In this document: piece by piece, positions 1-7,785 of the stretch | How the letters are laid out: each line of letters starts with the position of its first letter | How positions within the stretch are numbered: position 1 is the stretch's first letter | Origin: Bacteroidales bacterium | GTDB lineage: Bacteria > Bacteroidota > Bacteroidia > Bacteroidales > FEN-979 | Direction: 5' to 3' | Assembly (NCBI GenBank): GCA_023229525.1 | Contig: JALNZC010000026.1 | Span: 1 to 22,190 of the forward strand | Length of the DNA stretch: 22,190 nt | Position numbers and translations under genes: made by a program | The notes under the pieces: generated by a model | The model's input: only the letters and a program-made list of their open reading frames with translations | Databases searched by the model: none | Told to the model about the DNA's origin: nothing

Positions 1-289
1 GGTTGGAGTTATAACCTGCCAGGTCGCAGTTATCAAGGAAATGAGCCAGTTCGGGCGCCACTTGTTTGAACGTCGGGCAGTCCTTCACATCTTCATCCGT
101 AATTCCATGTATCGCAATAACCTCCGGAGGAATCGGCATCTCCGGATTTATCCGGAGGGTTTTGATGTGGGTGGTCCCATCAACCTGCTCACGTAAAAGG
201 CAAATTTCTACTATCCGGTCGCTGGCCACTTTTATTCCGGTTGTTTCGAGATCAAGAAACGCAATAGGTCTGGTTAGTTTCAGTTCCAT
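1..289 (-). CDS. DnaQ-like 3'-5' exonuclease (DEDD family), N-terminal part
   Basis: Only the first 96 residues are inside the window; the 3' end lies beyond the left edge. The protein starts MELKLTRPIAFLDLETTG. The D13-x-E15 pair in FLDLETTG is the ExoI motif of DnaQ-type (RNase T superfamily) exonucleases, and AGYNSN at 91-96 is the beginning of ExoII, whose aspartate would fall just outside. HGITDEDV at 61-68 is also typical of this family. Such proteins remove nucleotides from 3' ends using two metal ions, either as a polymerase proofreading subunit or as stand-alone repair or RNA-trimming nucleases; this fragment cannot decide between them. The start ATG shares one base with the TAA stop of the upstream acyltransferase gene (TAATG on the minus strand), so translation of the two is probably coupled. 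The third catalytic motif (HxxxxD or YxxxxD) is not visible. Confidence 0.88.
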   Translation of the reverse strand, partial: MELKLTRPIAFLDLETTGIKVASDRIVEICLLREQVDGTTHIKTLRINPEMPIPPEVIAIHGITDEDVKDCPTFKQVAPELAHFLDNCDLAGYNSN

Positions 290-1587
290 TAAATAGTTTG
301 ATTAATGTCAAAAGTTTCGAGATATTGAACTATTCTTGAAAGAAATTGGCCTCCCAATGAACCGTCAATTACCCTGTGATCATAAGTTACTGAAATCATC
401 ATCATAGACCTGATAGCAATAGAATCACCATCATCGGTTTCAATAACTTCAGGTTTTTTTCTGATTGCACCGACAGCAACGATGGCCGTTTGGGGCTGAT
501 TGATAATGGGGGTCCCCATGACCGTTCCAAACGAACCGAGGTTTGTCAGCGACAGGGTACCACCTGTGATCTCATCCGGGAGTAGTTTATGGTTACGGGC
601 GCGTTCGCCCAGATCATTCACGGTTTTTACAATCCCCAGCAGATTTTTTTGGTCTGCATTCCGCACCACAGGAACGATCAGGTTAAAATTTGGTAAAGCC
701 ACGGCCATTCCTATATTCACATTGTTGTGTATGAGGATTTTTGTTCCATCAACAGAAACATTGACTAGGGGAAAATCCCGTACGCTTTTCGCGATGGCTT
801 CAATAAAGATAGGAGTGAAGGTAAGTTTTTCATTTTCACGTTTCTGGAAACCATCTTTGTTTTTATTACGCCATTGAACGATCCGGGTCATATCAACTTC
901 CATAAATGAAGTAACATGCGGGGAAGTCTGTACCGATTTTACCATATGATTGGCGATGATCTGACGGATCCTATCCATTTCGATTATCCGGTCTTCACCC
1001 GGTATTACCTGTTGCGTAAAATCTGGCAAAGTCTCTAAAGTTGGAATAACCTTCTTTTCATCCTTCGTTACGCCTGATTGGCGGTCTTTCAGGTAGTCCA
1101 GCAAGTCCTGCTTGGTTAGACGGTCATCTTTGCCTGACCCCTGAATGGTATCCAATTCTGTGAAAGAGAGGCCCTCTTGTTGAGCGATACTGCGTACAAG
1201 TGGTGAATAAAACCGGGTTCCTGAAAAGGATGCCGGTGATTGTTCCGGTTCGGCTGGTTTAATAAGGGTATCAGGTTGTACATTTACCTCAGATTCGGAT
1301 ACATACACTCCGGTTTTAACCTGAAGACTTTCAACTTCTGTTGAAACCGTAGTTTCCAGAATTGCAAAAACTTTACCAACCGGTACTAAGCTGCCCTCTC
1401 CGAACACTCTTTTTTTCAGGACACCTGAAACCGGCGATGGTATTTCAGAGTCTACTTTATCTGTGGCAATTTCAACCAACGGTTCATCTTCATGAACGGT
1501 TTCCCCTTCTTTTTTCAGCCATTTGGTGATGGTTGCCTCGATAACGCTTTCACCCAGTTTTGGAACAATTACTTCATAATTTGCCAT
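289..1587 (-). CDS. Dihydrolipoamide acyltransferase, E2 of a 2-oxo acid dehydrogenase complex
   Basis: The 432-residue protein has the full E2 layout. A lipoyl domain occupies about 1-78, with the lipoylated lysine K44 in IATDKVDSE. A proline- and serine-containing linker follows. A peripheral-subunit-binding domain lies at about 125-167 (YSPLVRSIAQQEGL). The catalytic acyltransferase domain spans about 200-430 and ends in YDHRVIDG, where H404 and D408 are the expected catalytic residues. E2 transfers an acyl group from lipoamide to CoA and forms the core of pyruvate, 2-oxoglutarate or branched-chain 2-oxo acid dehydrogenase complexes. The substrate cannot be set from sequence alone, and no E1 or E3 gene is present in the window. 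The gene sits 46 bp downstream of the glycosyltransferase fusion, with its own candidate -7 box in that gap, and is coupled to the exonuclease gene downstream. Confidence 0.93.
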   Translation of the reverse strand: MANYEVIVPKLGESVIEATITKWLKKEGETVHEDEPLVEIATDKVDSEIPSPVSGVLKKRVFGEGSLVPVGKVFAILETTVSTEVESLQVKTGVYVSESEVNVQPDTLIKPAEPEQSPASFSGTRFYSPLVRSIAQQEGLSFTELDTIQGSGKDDRLTKQDLLDYLKDRQSGVTKDEKKVIPTLETLPDFTQQVIPGEDRIIEMDRIRQIIANHMVKSVQTSPHVTSFMEVDMTRIVQWRNKNKDGFQKRENEKLTFTPIFIEAIAKSVRDFPLVNVSVDGTKILIHNNVNIGMAVALPNFNLIVPVVRNADQKNLLGIVKTVNDLGERARNHKLLPDEITGGTLSLTNLGSFGTVMGTPIINQPQTAIVAVGAIRKKPEVIETDDGDSIAIRSMMMISVTYDHRVIDGSLGGQFLSRIVQYLETFDINQTI

Positions 1588-1613
1588 AATACAATGACTT
1601 TATGATATATTCT

Positions 1614-1621
1614 CAAAGATA
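1614..1621 (-). promoter_or_regulatory. Candidate Bacteroidota -7 box for the E2 gene
   Basis: On the minus strand the sequence reads TATCTTTG, a perfect match to TAnnTTTG. It sits 26 bp before the E2 start codon, which predicts a 5' leader of about 20 nt. No good TTTG is visible at the expected -33 position, so this is a half-supported promoter. Confidence 0.4.
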
Positions 1622-1633
1622 AATATTTTCTTT

Positions 1634-3601
1634 CTAATGGCGACCTAATTCCCTGAATCCTCTGATAATGATATTTATATCGTTGGTTAATTTATAATCT
1701 CGGGCATACAAGAGATTCAGGCGCATTGTTGTTTCCTGCGGGAAAGTCTTTTGCTTAAACGCATCCTGCGGGTTAAGGACACCGGTTTTTAATTCAGGCA
1801 ATCGCTGAGTCTCGCTTTCCGAAAGATGGGTAAAGCCCACCCATGATTTCATGGCAAATATTACATCCCAGATATTTTTCATTAACCCGATTGGCTTCTT
1901 CACAATAAAAATGAGTACAGGATACAATGTTAGTATGGAAGCAGCGACAGCTATATCGAGCATGCGTTTATTACGCCTGTTTGATTTCTTGATGATCGCA
2001 TTAATATCAATGACATAGAGGTCTCCGGAGGTATTGATGGAATTGCTGCCGATAATTGAAAGGCTTTCGGGAGGAGCAATTTTATAATCCACCTGCTCGT
2101 TTTTCAGCTCCGACATTTTATCTATGATCACCTGTGCCGGTATATCTTTAGCGCAAAAGATGACTTCATCAATTTTGTGGATGGTAATTATTTCCTTGAT
2201 TTGACCCAGGTGTCCTATAAATCCATTGGAGTTATTGCGATGTTGCTGATAACTTACCAATCCGATGAAAGCAGGGTTCATTCCTGTTTTCTGAAGAAGA
2301 TTTGAAACCCGCTCCACCTCGTCTTTTTCTCCGATAATGACAAATCGTTTATTTTTCTCAGCATTGAGGCGGTATGCATTGATATTCAGAGAATGTAGGA
2401 AAAGTCTTACCACAATAAGTACAGTAGTCCCCCAAATGGCTCCGAGAAAGATTAGCGCACGGGAAAAACGGTAGTGTTCGTTAAGCAAGCTGTATAATAA
2501 GAGTATAATAATAGTCCCTACCGTCATACCCTGAATAATCTTTCGTAATCGAACCGGTTTATCATATCCTCCGCTTAGGAATATGCAAAGAAGCCAGATA
2601 ACCAGGTAGATGGGAACTGCAATAGAAATGAAAGCGACAGGATAATGCCCGCCACCACGGAAAATGAAATGTTTTTCCCAGTACCCTGTAATAATAAATA
2701 TACCGATGAAAATCAACAATGCATCAGATAAGGGTAATATGATCCGTGTCAGGAATCGGGCCAGGATTGAAATGAATGCACGGAAATAGATGGCGATATT
2801 GATCATCAAGGAGAATGCACGTGCATTTTGTTTTGAAAAATGCTTTTTGGCAAAAACAATCATTGCCTTATAGAATACGAAAATGTAATTAAGGCTGCTT
2901 TTTTTCGTACTTTCACCTTTATAATGGATAATACGGGTTCCGGGATAATAATAGTTTTTATAGCCGGCCTGCGTAATGCGGTAACTCAAATCAATATCTT
3001 CTCCATACATAAAGAAAGACTCATCCAGCAATCCGATCTCATTCAGTACACTTTTCCGGAGCAGCATAAAAGCGCCGGCAAGGACATCGACAACATGCGT
3101 TTTATCTTTATCAAGGAACCCAAGATGGTAGGTGCCAAACAACCGGGACTTCGGAAACAGGTATGAAAACCCGAAAACCTTAAAAAATGAAACCAGTGGG
3201 GTTGGTAATCCCCGTTTGCTTTCCGGAAGGAATTTCCCCTTTCCGTCCAGCATTTTGACACCGAGTCCTCCGGCATCCGGATGTAAGTCCATGAAATCTA
3301 CAACTTTCATGAGGGTTTCATCTTCAACAATGGTATCGGGGTTCAGAAGAAGTATGTATTCGCCTTTTGCTAACCGGATAGCCTGGTTATTTGCGGAAGA
3401 AAATCCTTTGTTGTCCTTGTTTTCGATAAGGTGAATTTCAGGGAATTTTTCTTTAACCATTTTAATTGATCCGTCAACCGAATTATTATCTACAACAAAA
3501 ATTTCTGTTTCAAGGTCCTGGCAAGCATTCTGTACAGAGTGCAGGCATTGTTCCAGGAAGTATTTAACGTTATAGTTGACAATTACAACCGATAGTCTCA
3601 T
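1634..3601 (-). CDS. Family-2 glycosyltransferase fused to a degenerate polyprenyl-phosphate sugar transferase-like region
   Basis: This 655-residue membrane protein has two parts. Residues 1 to about 230 are a GT2 (GT-A fold) glycosyltransferase: VVIVNYN near the start, VVDNNS at 36-41, NPDT at 87-90 in the DxD position, and GEDIDLSYR at 200-208, as in WbbL/rhamnosyltransferase-like enzymes. Residues about 265-405 hold four or five hydrophobic segments. Residues about 415-530 look like the Rossmann-type CoA_binding_3 domain of WbaP/PssY-type sugar transferases (KRFVIIGEKDEVE, then FIGHLGQIKEI and IDEVIF). The C-terminus keeps only the outer edges of the bacterial sugar transferase domain: KRMLDI at 545-550, a hydrophobic stretch, and LPELKTGVLN at 601-610. 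The catalytic middle is missing. It probably adds a sugar to a lipid-linked glycan at the inner membrane. The start gives an intact N-terminal strand and lies 54 bp after the DUF4294 gene. Confidence 0.85.
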   Translation of the reverse strand: MRLSVVIVNYNVKYFLEQCLHSVQNACQDLETEIFVVDNNSVDGSIKMVKEKFPEIHLIENKDNKGFSSANNQAIRLAKGEYILLLNPDTIVEDETLMKVVDFMDLHPDAGGLGVKMLDGKGKFLPESKRGLPTPLVSFFKVFGFSYLFPKSRLFGTYHLGFLDKDKTHVVDVLAGAFMLLRKSVLNEIGLLDESFFMYGEDIDLSYRITQAGYKNYYYPGTRIIHYKGESTKKSSLNYIFVFYKAMIVFAKKHFSKQNARAFSLMINIAIYFRAFISILARFLTRIILPLSDALLIFIGIFIITGYWEKHFIFRGGGHYPVAFISIAVPIYLVIWLLCIFLSGGYDKPVRLRKIIQGMTVGTIIILLLYSLLNEHYRFSRALIFLGAIWGTTVLIVVRLFLHSLNINAYRLNAEKNKRFVIIGEKDEVERVSNLLQKTGMNPAFIGLVSYQQHRNNSNGFIGHLGQIKEIITIHKIDEVIFCAKDIPAQVIIDKMSELKNEQVDYKIAPPESLSIIGSNSINTSGDLYVIDINAIIKKSNRRNKRMLDIAVAASILTLYPVLIFIVKKPIGLMKNIWDVIFAMKSWVGFTHLSESETQRLPELKTGVLNPQDAFKQKTFPQETTMRLNLLYARDYKLTNDINIIIRGFRELGRH

Positions 3602-3649
3602 CCTTTAAAAAGTAATTCCTCTGTAAAATTAGATTTTATAAACTAAAAT

Positions 3650-3657
3650 CAAAATTA
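3650..3657 (-). promoter_or_regulatory. Candidate -7 box for the glycosyltransferase fusion gene
   Basis: The minus strand reads TAATTTTG, a perfect TAnnTTTG match, overlapping the TAA stop of the DUF4294 gene and 49 bp before the glycosyltransferase ATG. The -33 position has only a partial match, so the gene may also be read through from clpX and the DUF4294 gene. Confidence 0.4.
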
Positions 3658-4239
3658 AATAGCCCCTGCCTCGATCATAAGTACAATTTGCTCTATGGGT
3701 TGATCATTACCTGCAGGATCATATATGGTTTTTAAATCATACCCGAAAATACGTGCCAGCATCTGCCAAATAAAGGCAGAAAAACTGCCCCGGAGTTCTT
3801 TCACAATGTCAAAAGTGGAATTACCGGTTTCACGATAAATAAGCTTGATCAGAATTTTTCCCTGCGAAAAACTCATATCCCTGATCTGATCACCGAATTC
3901 TGCCTCTAGTTGCTTTTCTGCTTTTTTTATAAATGATTTACGTTCTTTTTCAGTGGTTATAGTTTCAAGCATGGTTTTGTATTCCTTAAGTTTGGCTCCA
4001 GCCAGTTTTGCATAGGGATATACTTTTTTGACATTATAAACCAGTCGGTCGTAGCGGACCGATTCCCGTTTTGTAGTAAAATGAATAGGGGGAAATATCA
4101 TAACCGGACTAATGTCGAGGAGTGCCACTGTATCTCCATCAACAATTTTAGCCGGAACAACGATATGGGTCGTATCCTGAGAAAATCCCAAGGGATAAAA
4201 CGTCAGAATCAAAATAATAGTGAGTAATCCTTTCCACAT
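3655..4239 (-). CDS. DUF4294 family secreted protein
   Basis: The 194-residue protein begins with a signal peptide (MWKGLLTIILILTFYPLGFSQ, cut here for brevity after the Q at 21) and so is exported. The body matches the DUF4294 family of Bacteroidota: YDRLVYNVKKVYPYAKLA near residues 64-81, a charged helical stretch with KEYKTML and KKAEKQLEAEFG, then GKILIKLIYRETGNSTF and SFSAFIWQMLARIFGYDL towards the C-terminus. The family's function is unknown, and I see no catalytic motif. It lies 57 bp downstream of clpX on the same strand with no perfect TAnnTTTG box in the gap, so it may be transcribed with the tig-clpP-clpX cluster. Confidence 0.85.
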   Translation of the reverse strand: MWKGLLTIILILTFYPLGFSQDTTHIVVPAKIVDGDTVALLDISPVMIFPPIHFTTKRESVRYDRLVYNVKKVYPYAKLAGAKLKEYKTMLETITTEKERKSFIKKAEKQLEAEFGDQIRDMSFSQGKILIKLIYRETGNSTFDIVKELRGSFSAFIWQMLARIFGYDLKTIYDPAGNDQPIEQIVLMIEAGAI

Positions 4240-4258
4240 TGGATACTCTGTTCAAATG

Positions 4259-4279
4259 GATTTTCAATAAACGAAAATC
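4259..4279 (-). other. AT-rich inverted repeat between clpX and the DUF4294 gene
   Basis: GATTTTC and GAAAATC form a perfect 7-bp stem around a 7-nt loop, 18 bp after the clpX stop. There is no following U-run and the stem is AT-rich, so it could be a weak attenuator or mRNA 3'-end stabiliser, or chance. It is recorded because it is the only structure in the 57-bp gap. Confidence 0.3.
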
Positions 4280-4296
4280 TGAATGGGTTTGGTATA

Positions 4297-5532
4297 TTAT
4301 GCGACTTTCAGGTGAGCCAGGCTGGTTTTCCGGAATTTTTCCTCGACAAACGAAACAGTAACATGCAATGATTTGTTGGTCCCTTTGGAAGGTAATTCAA
4401 ACATGGGATCCAACATTATTCCCTCAAGGATTGAACGTAAACCACGAGCCCCTAGTTTAAACTCAATTGATTTTTCCACAATAAAATCAAGGGCTTCAGG
4501 ATCAAATGTCAATTTAATATTATCAATTTCGAAGAGTTTGACAAATTGTTTGATCAACGAATTTTTTGGTTCGGTAAGAATGCGGCGAAGTGTATCCCGA
4601 TCCAATGTATGCATGAAGGTCACAATGGGCATCCTGCCTACCAGTTCCGGGATCAGTCCGAAAGCTTTAAGGTCAACCGGTGAAATATACTGTAAAAGGT
4701 TATCCTTGTCGACATGGTCATGCTTCTTATCGATCTTATAACCAATCCGGCTTGTCTGTAATCTTCCTGCGATCTTTTTTTCGATTCCATCAAAAGCACC
4801 ACCCGTAATGAAGAGAATATTTTGAGTATTGATCTGGATCATCTTTTGTTCCGGATGTTTCCTCCCTCCCTGGGGCGGAACATTCACAATTGATCCTTCC
4901 AGCATCTTAAGCAAAGCTTGCTGTACGCCTTCTCCGCTAACATCACGCGTAATGGAAGGATTATCGCTTTTACGTGCGATCTTGTCGATCTCATCAATAA
5001 ATACAATTCCACGCTCAGTAGCTGCTATGTTGTAGTCGGCAACCTGAAAAAGCCTGGACAGAATGCTCTCTACATCCTCTCCAACATATCCTGCTTCAGT
5101 TAAAGCTGTAGCATCTGCAATACAGAATGGAACATTGAGCATTCTGGCTATAGTTCTCGCTAAAAGTGTCTTCCCGGTCCCGGTTTCTCCTACAATCACA
5201 ATGTTGGATTTTTCAATCTCAACGTCATCCGGTTTTGCATTATGTGAATGAGATATTCTTTTATAGTGATTGTAAACTGCCACAGAAATGATTCGTTTGG
5301 CTTCCTCTTGCCCGATAACAAAATTGTCAAGGTGTTTTTTAATCTCGACAGGTTTTAATAATTTGTAATCAGCTATCTCCCTTTTCTTTTCTGTAACCAA
5401 TTCCTCCTGGAGGATGATCTGAGCCCGTTGTACACAGCTATCGCAAATATGGGCATTAAGACCCGTTATAAGAACAAGCGTTTCCTGTTTCTGACGGCCG
5501 CAAAAAGAGCATTTTTCGACTGTTTTGGACAT
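4297..5532 (-). CDS. clpX: ATP-dependent protease ATP-binding subunit ClpX
   Basis: The 411-residue protein is a complete ClpX. The N-terminal zinc-binding domain has C8-x2-C11 and C30-x2-C33. The AAA+ module follows, with Walker A GETGTGKT at 115-122, pore loop GYVG at 149-152 region (EAGYVGED), Walker B IVFIDEID at 176-183, and the sensor-2 arginine region GARGLRSILE near the C-terminus. RIGY at 262-265 occupies the place of the IGF loop that docks onto ClpP. ClpX unfolds tagged or damaged proteins and threads them into ClpP; it also handles ssrA-tagged products of trans-translation, and smpB is elsewhere in this window. It starts 10 bp after the clpP stop, and the order tig-clpP-clpX is the same as in many bacteria, so co-transcription is expected. 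Confidence 0.98.
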   Translation of the reverse strand: MSKTVEKCSFCGRQKQETLVLITGLNAHICDSCVQRAQIILQEELVTEKKREIADYKLLKPVEIKKHLDNFVIGQEEAKRIISVAVYNHYKRISHSHNAKPDDVEIEKSNIVIVGETGTGKTLLARTIARMLNVPFCIADATALTEAGYVGEDVESILSRLFQVADYNIAATERGIVFIDEIDKIARKSDNPSITRDVSGEGVQQALLKMLEGSIVNVPPQGGRKHPEQKMIQINTQNILFITGGAFDGIEKKIAGRLQTSRIGYKIDKKHDHVDKDNLLQYISPVDLKAFGLIPELVGRMPIVTFMHTLDRDTLRRILTEPKNSLIKQFVKLFEIDNIKLTFDPEALDFIVEKSIEFKLGARGLRSILEGIMLDPMFELPSKGTNKSLHVTVSFVEEKFRKTSLAHLKVA

Positions 5533-5542
5533 GCGTTTAAGC

Positions 5543-6217
5543 TTAATTTTCTTTCTTGGAACGAATCAGGATTTCATCAATCATCCCGTATTTAAGGGCC
5601 TCTTCGCTGGTCATCCAATAATCACGGTCCGCATCCTTCAGGATTTTTTTATAGGGTTGACCCGAATGCAAACCGATGATTTCGTATAACTCCTTTTTTA
5701 GTTTCTGGATTTCCCTGGCTGTTATATCGATATCGGAGGCCTGCCCTTCAGCACTTCCCATCGGTTGATGAATAAGAATCCGGGAATGCTTTAGTGCAGT
5801 TCGTTTCCCTTTAACTCCTGCACACAGCAAAATGGCACCCATTGAAGCGGCCATTCCGGTACATATTGTTGCCACATCGGGCTTGATATACTGCATTGTA
5901 TCATAGATCCCGAGTCCGGCATAGACCGATCCCCCAGGTGTATTCAGGTATATTTGAATGTCTTTGCGTGAATCTACCGATTCAAGGAACAGAAGCTGTG
6001 CCTGAATGATGTTTGCAACATAGTCATCGATAGGAACACCAAGAAAAATTATACGATCCATCATGAGTCGTGAGAAAACATCCATCGTGGCAATATTTAA
6101 CTGCCGCTCTTCAATAATGGTCGGTGATATATAATTGGCAGAAATCGATTTGTATTTTTCGAGGGTCAGGCTGTTGATCCCTTTGTGACCCAACGCATAT
6201 TTTGAAAATTCGTCCAT
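5543..6217 (-). CDS. clpP: ATP-dependent Clp protease proteolytic subunit ClpP
   Basis: The 224-residue serine peptidase has the full catalytic triad: S125 in TGMAASMGA, H150 in ILIHQPMG and D199 in DRDYWM. The oxyanion-hole glycines appear in NTPGGSVYAG at 92-101. The N-terminal 30 or so residues probably include a processed propeptide and the axial-loop region. ClpP forms a 14-mer barrel that degrades proteins delivered by ClpX in the cytoplasm. It lies 26 bp after the trigger factor gene and 10 bp before clpX. No TAnnTTTG box is visible in the 26-bp gap, which fits an operon with tig. Confidence 0.98.
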   Translation of the reverse strand: MDEFSKYALGHKGINSLTLEKYKSISANYISPTIIEERQLNIATMDVFSRLMMDRIIFLGVPIDDYVANIIQAQLLFLESVDSRKDIQIYLNTPGGSVYAGLGIYDTMQYIKPDVATICTGMAASMGAILLCAGVKGKRTALKHSRILIHQPMGSAEGQASDIDITAREIQKLKKELYEIIGLHSGQPYKKILKDADRDYWMTSEEALKYGMIDEILIRSKKEN

Positions 6218-6243
6218 ATCACTGTGTGTTAATAATTTAATAA

Positions 6244-7452
6244 TTATTTTTCAGATTCGTTCTCTGTATTATGTTCATGGTCGTGAGCATGTTCATGGTC
6301 ATGAACATGCTCATGCATGGTGGAGGCCAATTTGATAAAATCATCATAAGTGACTTCTTTCGAAACCATGGTTAAGGTTTGTTTAAAAAGTTCCAATAAT
6401 TTTGCATTGTAAAGCTGATCATTAATTCGCTGAACCTGTTCTTTGTTTTCCATGAATTTGTCAATGATGGTATCATAACGTTTTTCCATTTCCGGGTCGG
6501 ATGTATCCTGGCCAACATGTCCTAAAAAAAAGGTCCGGAAATATTGACGAATATCTTCGTCTTTTACTTCAATTCCGAAATTTTTGATAATTTTATTCTC
6601 AATTAATTGCCATTTCATTGATTCAGCAAAGGAGTTGTAATTATTTTCGATCTCTTCCGGTTTATATTTCCCTTCATTGTTTTCCAGGAGCCATCGTTTC
6701 AGAAAAGTATCAGGCATAGCTATTTCCGTGTTTTTTACCAGTGTTTCAGTCACCATATTAAAAAAGAGTTTATCTGTCTCTGCACTAAAGCTGATTTCAG
6801 CTTCTTTTCTAACCTGGTTGCGGAAATCTTCCTCTGTCTCAATATTTAGACCGGGGTATACCTGGTGAAAAAAATCAGGATTCATTTCAGCCGGCATGAC
6901 AATAGGTTCCTTGGCTTTTTCAGCAGGATCTTCAGGAAGATTTTGGTCTGAAGACTGTTCCTCTACATCAGGTAAGACATGAGAAGGTTTCCCGTAACGT
7001 TTGCGGGTATCTTCAATATACTTGTCGATCATCCCATCATCCACCTTGATAGTATGGTATTCAACCTGAATGTTTTCATCGAGTTGCAGAGTAAATTCAG
7101 GGCTTAATCCAAGATCAAAATAAAATTCAAAGTCAGTTTGGTTTTCAAAATCGATAGCCGCATTTTTCTCAAGGTTAGGAAGCGGATTTCCTAAAATATC
7201 GAGCTTTTCTTCTTTGATATAATGGAATAAACGATCGGAAAGCAGTTTATTGACTTCATCTGCCAGAATGGCTTTGCCGTACATTTTTTTAATCAGTCCT
7301 GCTGGAATATGACCTGGTCGGAAACCGGGGATATTGGATTTGCGTTTATAGTCATGAATTTGTTTTTCAACAGCTTCAGTGTAATCGGGTGGGCCGATTT
7401 CAATTTTCAGTGTGGCTGTGAGTTCGCCGGTATTTTCTTTGGTAATGTTCAT
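6244..7452 (-). CDS. tig: Trigger factor, apparently lacking the PPIase domain and carrying a His-rich tail
   Basis: Trigger factor is the ribosome-bound chaperone that meets nascent chains at the exit tunnel. The N-terminal domain (1 to about 140) carries the ribosome-docking signature GFRPGHIP at 43-50, the same position as GFRKGKVP in the E. coli protein. The C-terminal chaperone domain runs from about 188 (NPDFFHQVYPG, PDTFLKRWLLENN at 247-259) to about 375. Between them, where other trigger factors have an FKBP-like PPIase domain of around 90 residues, there are only about 30 acidic, proline-rich residues (157-187). The last 25 residues are HEH/HDHEH repeats, a likely metal-binding tail. 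I chose ATG 7452 rather than an in-frame ATG at 7524, because the extra 24 codons lie inside the tRNA-Leu gene and are not family-like. The product is 402 residues. Confidence 0.95.
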   Translation of the reverse strand: MNITKENTGELTATLKIEIGPPDYTEAVEKQIHDYKRKSNIPGFRPGHIPAGLIKKMYGKAILADEVNKLLSDRLFHYIKEEKLDILGNPLPNLEKNAAIDFENQTDFEFYFDLGLSPEFTLQLDENIQVEYHTIKVDDGMIDKYIEDTRKRYGKPSHVLPDVEEQSSDQNLPEDPAEKAKEPIVMPAEMNPDFFHQVYPGLNIETEEDFRNQVRKEAEISFSAETDKLFFNMVTETLVKNTEIAMPDTFLKRWLLENNEGKYKPEEIENNYNSFAESMKWQLIENKIIKNFGIEVKDEDIRQYFRTFFLGHVGQDTSDPEMEKRYDTIIDKFMENKEQVQRINDQLYNAKLLELFKQTLTMVSKEVTYDDFIKLASTMHEHVHDHEHAHDHEHNTENESEK

Positions 7453-7485
7453 GAAATATAATGTTATGAATAGATAAAAACTTTG

Positions 7486-7567
7486 TGCGGATGAAGGGAC
7501 TCGAACCCCCACGCCCAGAGGCACAAGATCCTAAGTCTTGCGCGGCTACCAATTACGCCACATCCGC
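7486..7567 (-). tRNA. tRNA-Leu (anticodon UAG)
   Basis: The minus strand folds into a class II tRNA. The acceptor stem is GCGGATG/CATCCGC with discriminator A. The anticodon stem is CAAGA/TCTTG around loop CTTAGGA, giving anticodon UAG for CUA codons. The T loop is TTCGAGT, and there is a long variable arm, as leucine tRNAs have. CCA is not encoded. It lies 33 bp upstream of tig on the same strand with no promoter-like box between them, so the two may share a primary transcript. Confidence 0.96.
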
Positions 7568-7595
7568 ATCCAGGTTCCTTATAAAATAGGGAGTG

Positions 7596-7603
7596 CAAAG
7601 TTA
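7596..7603 (-). promoter_or_regulatory. Promoter -7 box for tRNA-Leu and probably tig-clpP-clpX
   Basis: The minus strand reads TAACTTTG, a perfect TAnnTTTG match. The predicted start of transcription is about 20 nt upstream of the tRNA 5' end. At the usual 19-bp spacing the -33 element reads TTCA, a partial match to TTTG. Confidence 0.6.
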
Positions 7604-7785
7604 CATTTTTTTGGTGTCCCTTTGAATGAAATTATGACCATAATAGTATTTTTTAATGAAATGACAAAGGTACCAAATTGAAATAATTTCCTTTCTTTCC
7701 CGTTATCAAATCCATTTGTTATGGTAATAGGTGTTAGGATTGATTTTATATCCTGATCGTCAATTATAGTAGGGATTGATATTTG

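Noticed and set aside
66..296. Plus-strand frame opposite the exonuclease gene
   Set aside because: The minus strand here encodes a recognisable DnaQ-like protein; the plus-strand product has no family likeness and is a shadow.
7453..7524. In-frame N-terminal extension of trigger factor beginning at an ATG at 7524
   Set aside because: The extra 24 codons run through the tRNA-Leu gene, and the family's N-terminus begins at MNITKENTG, so the start is 7452.
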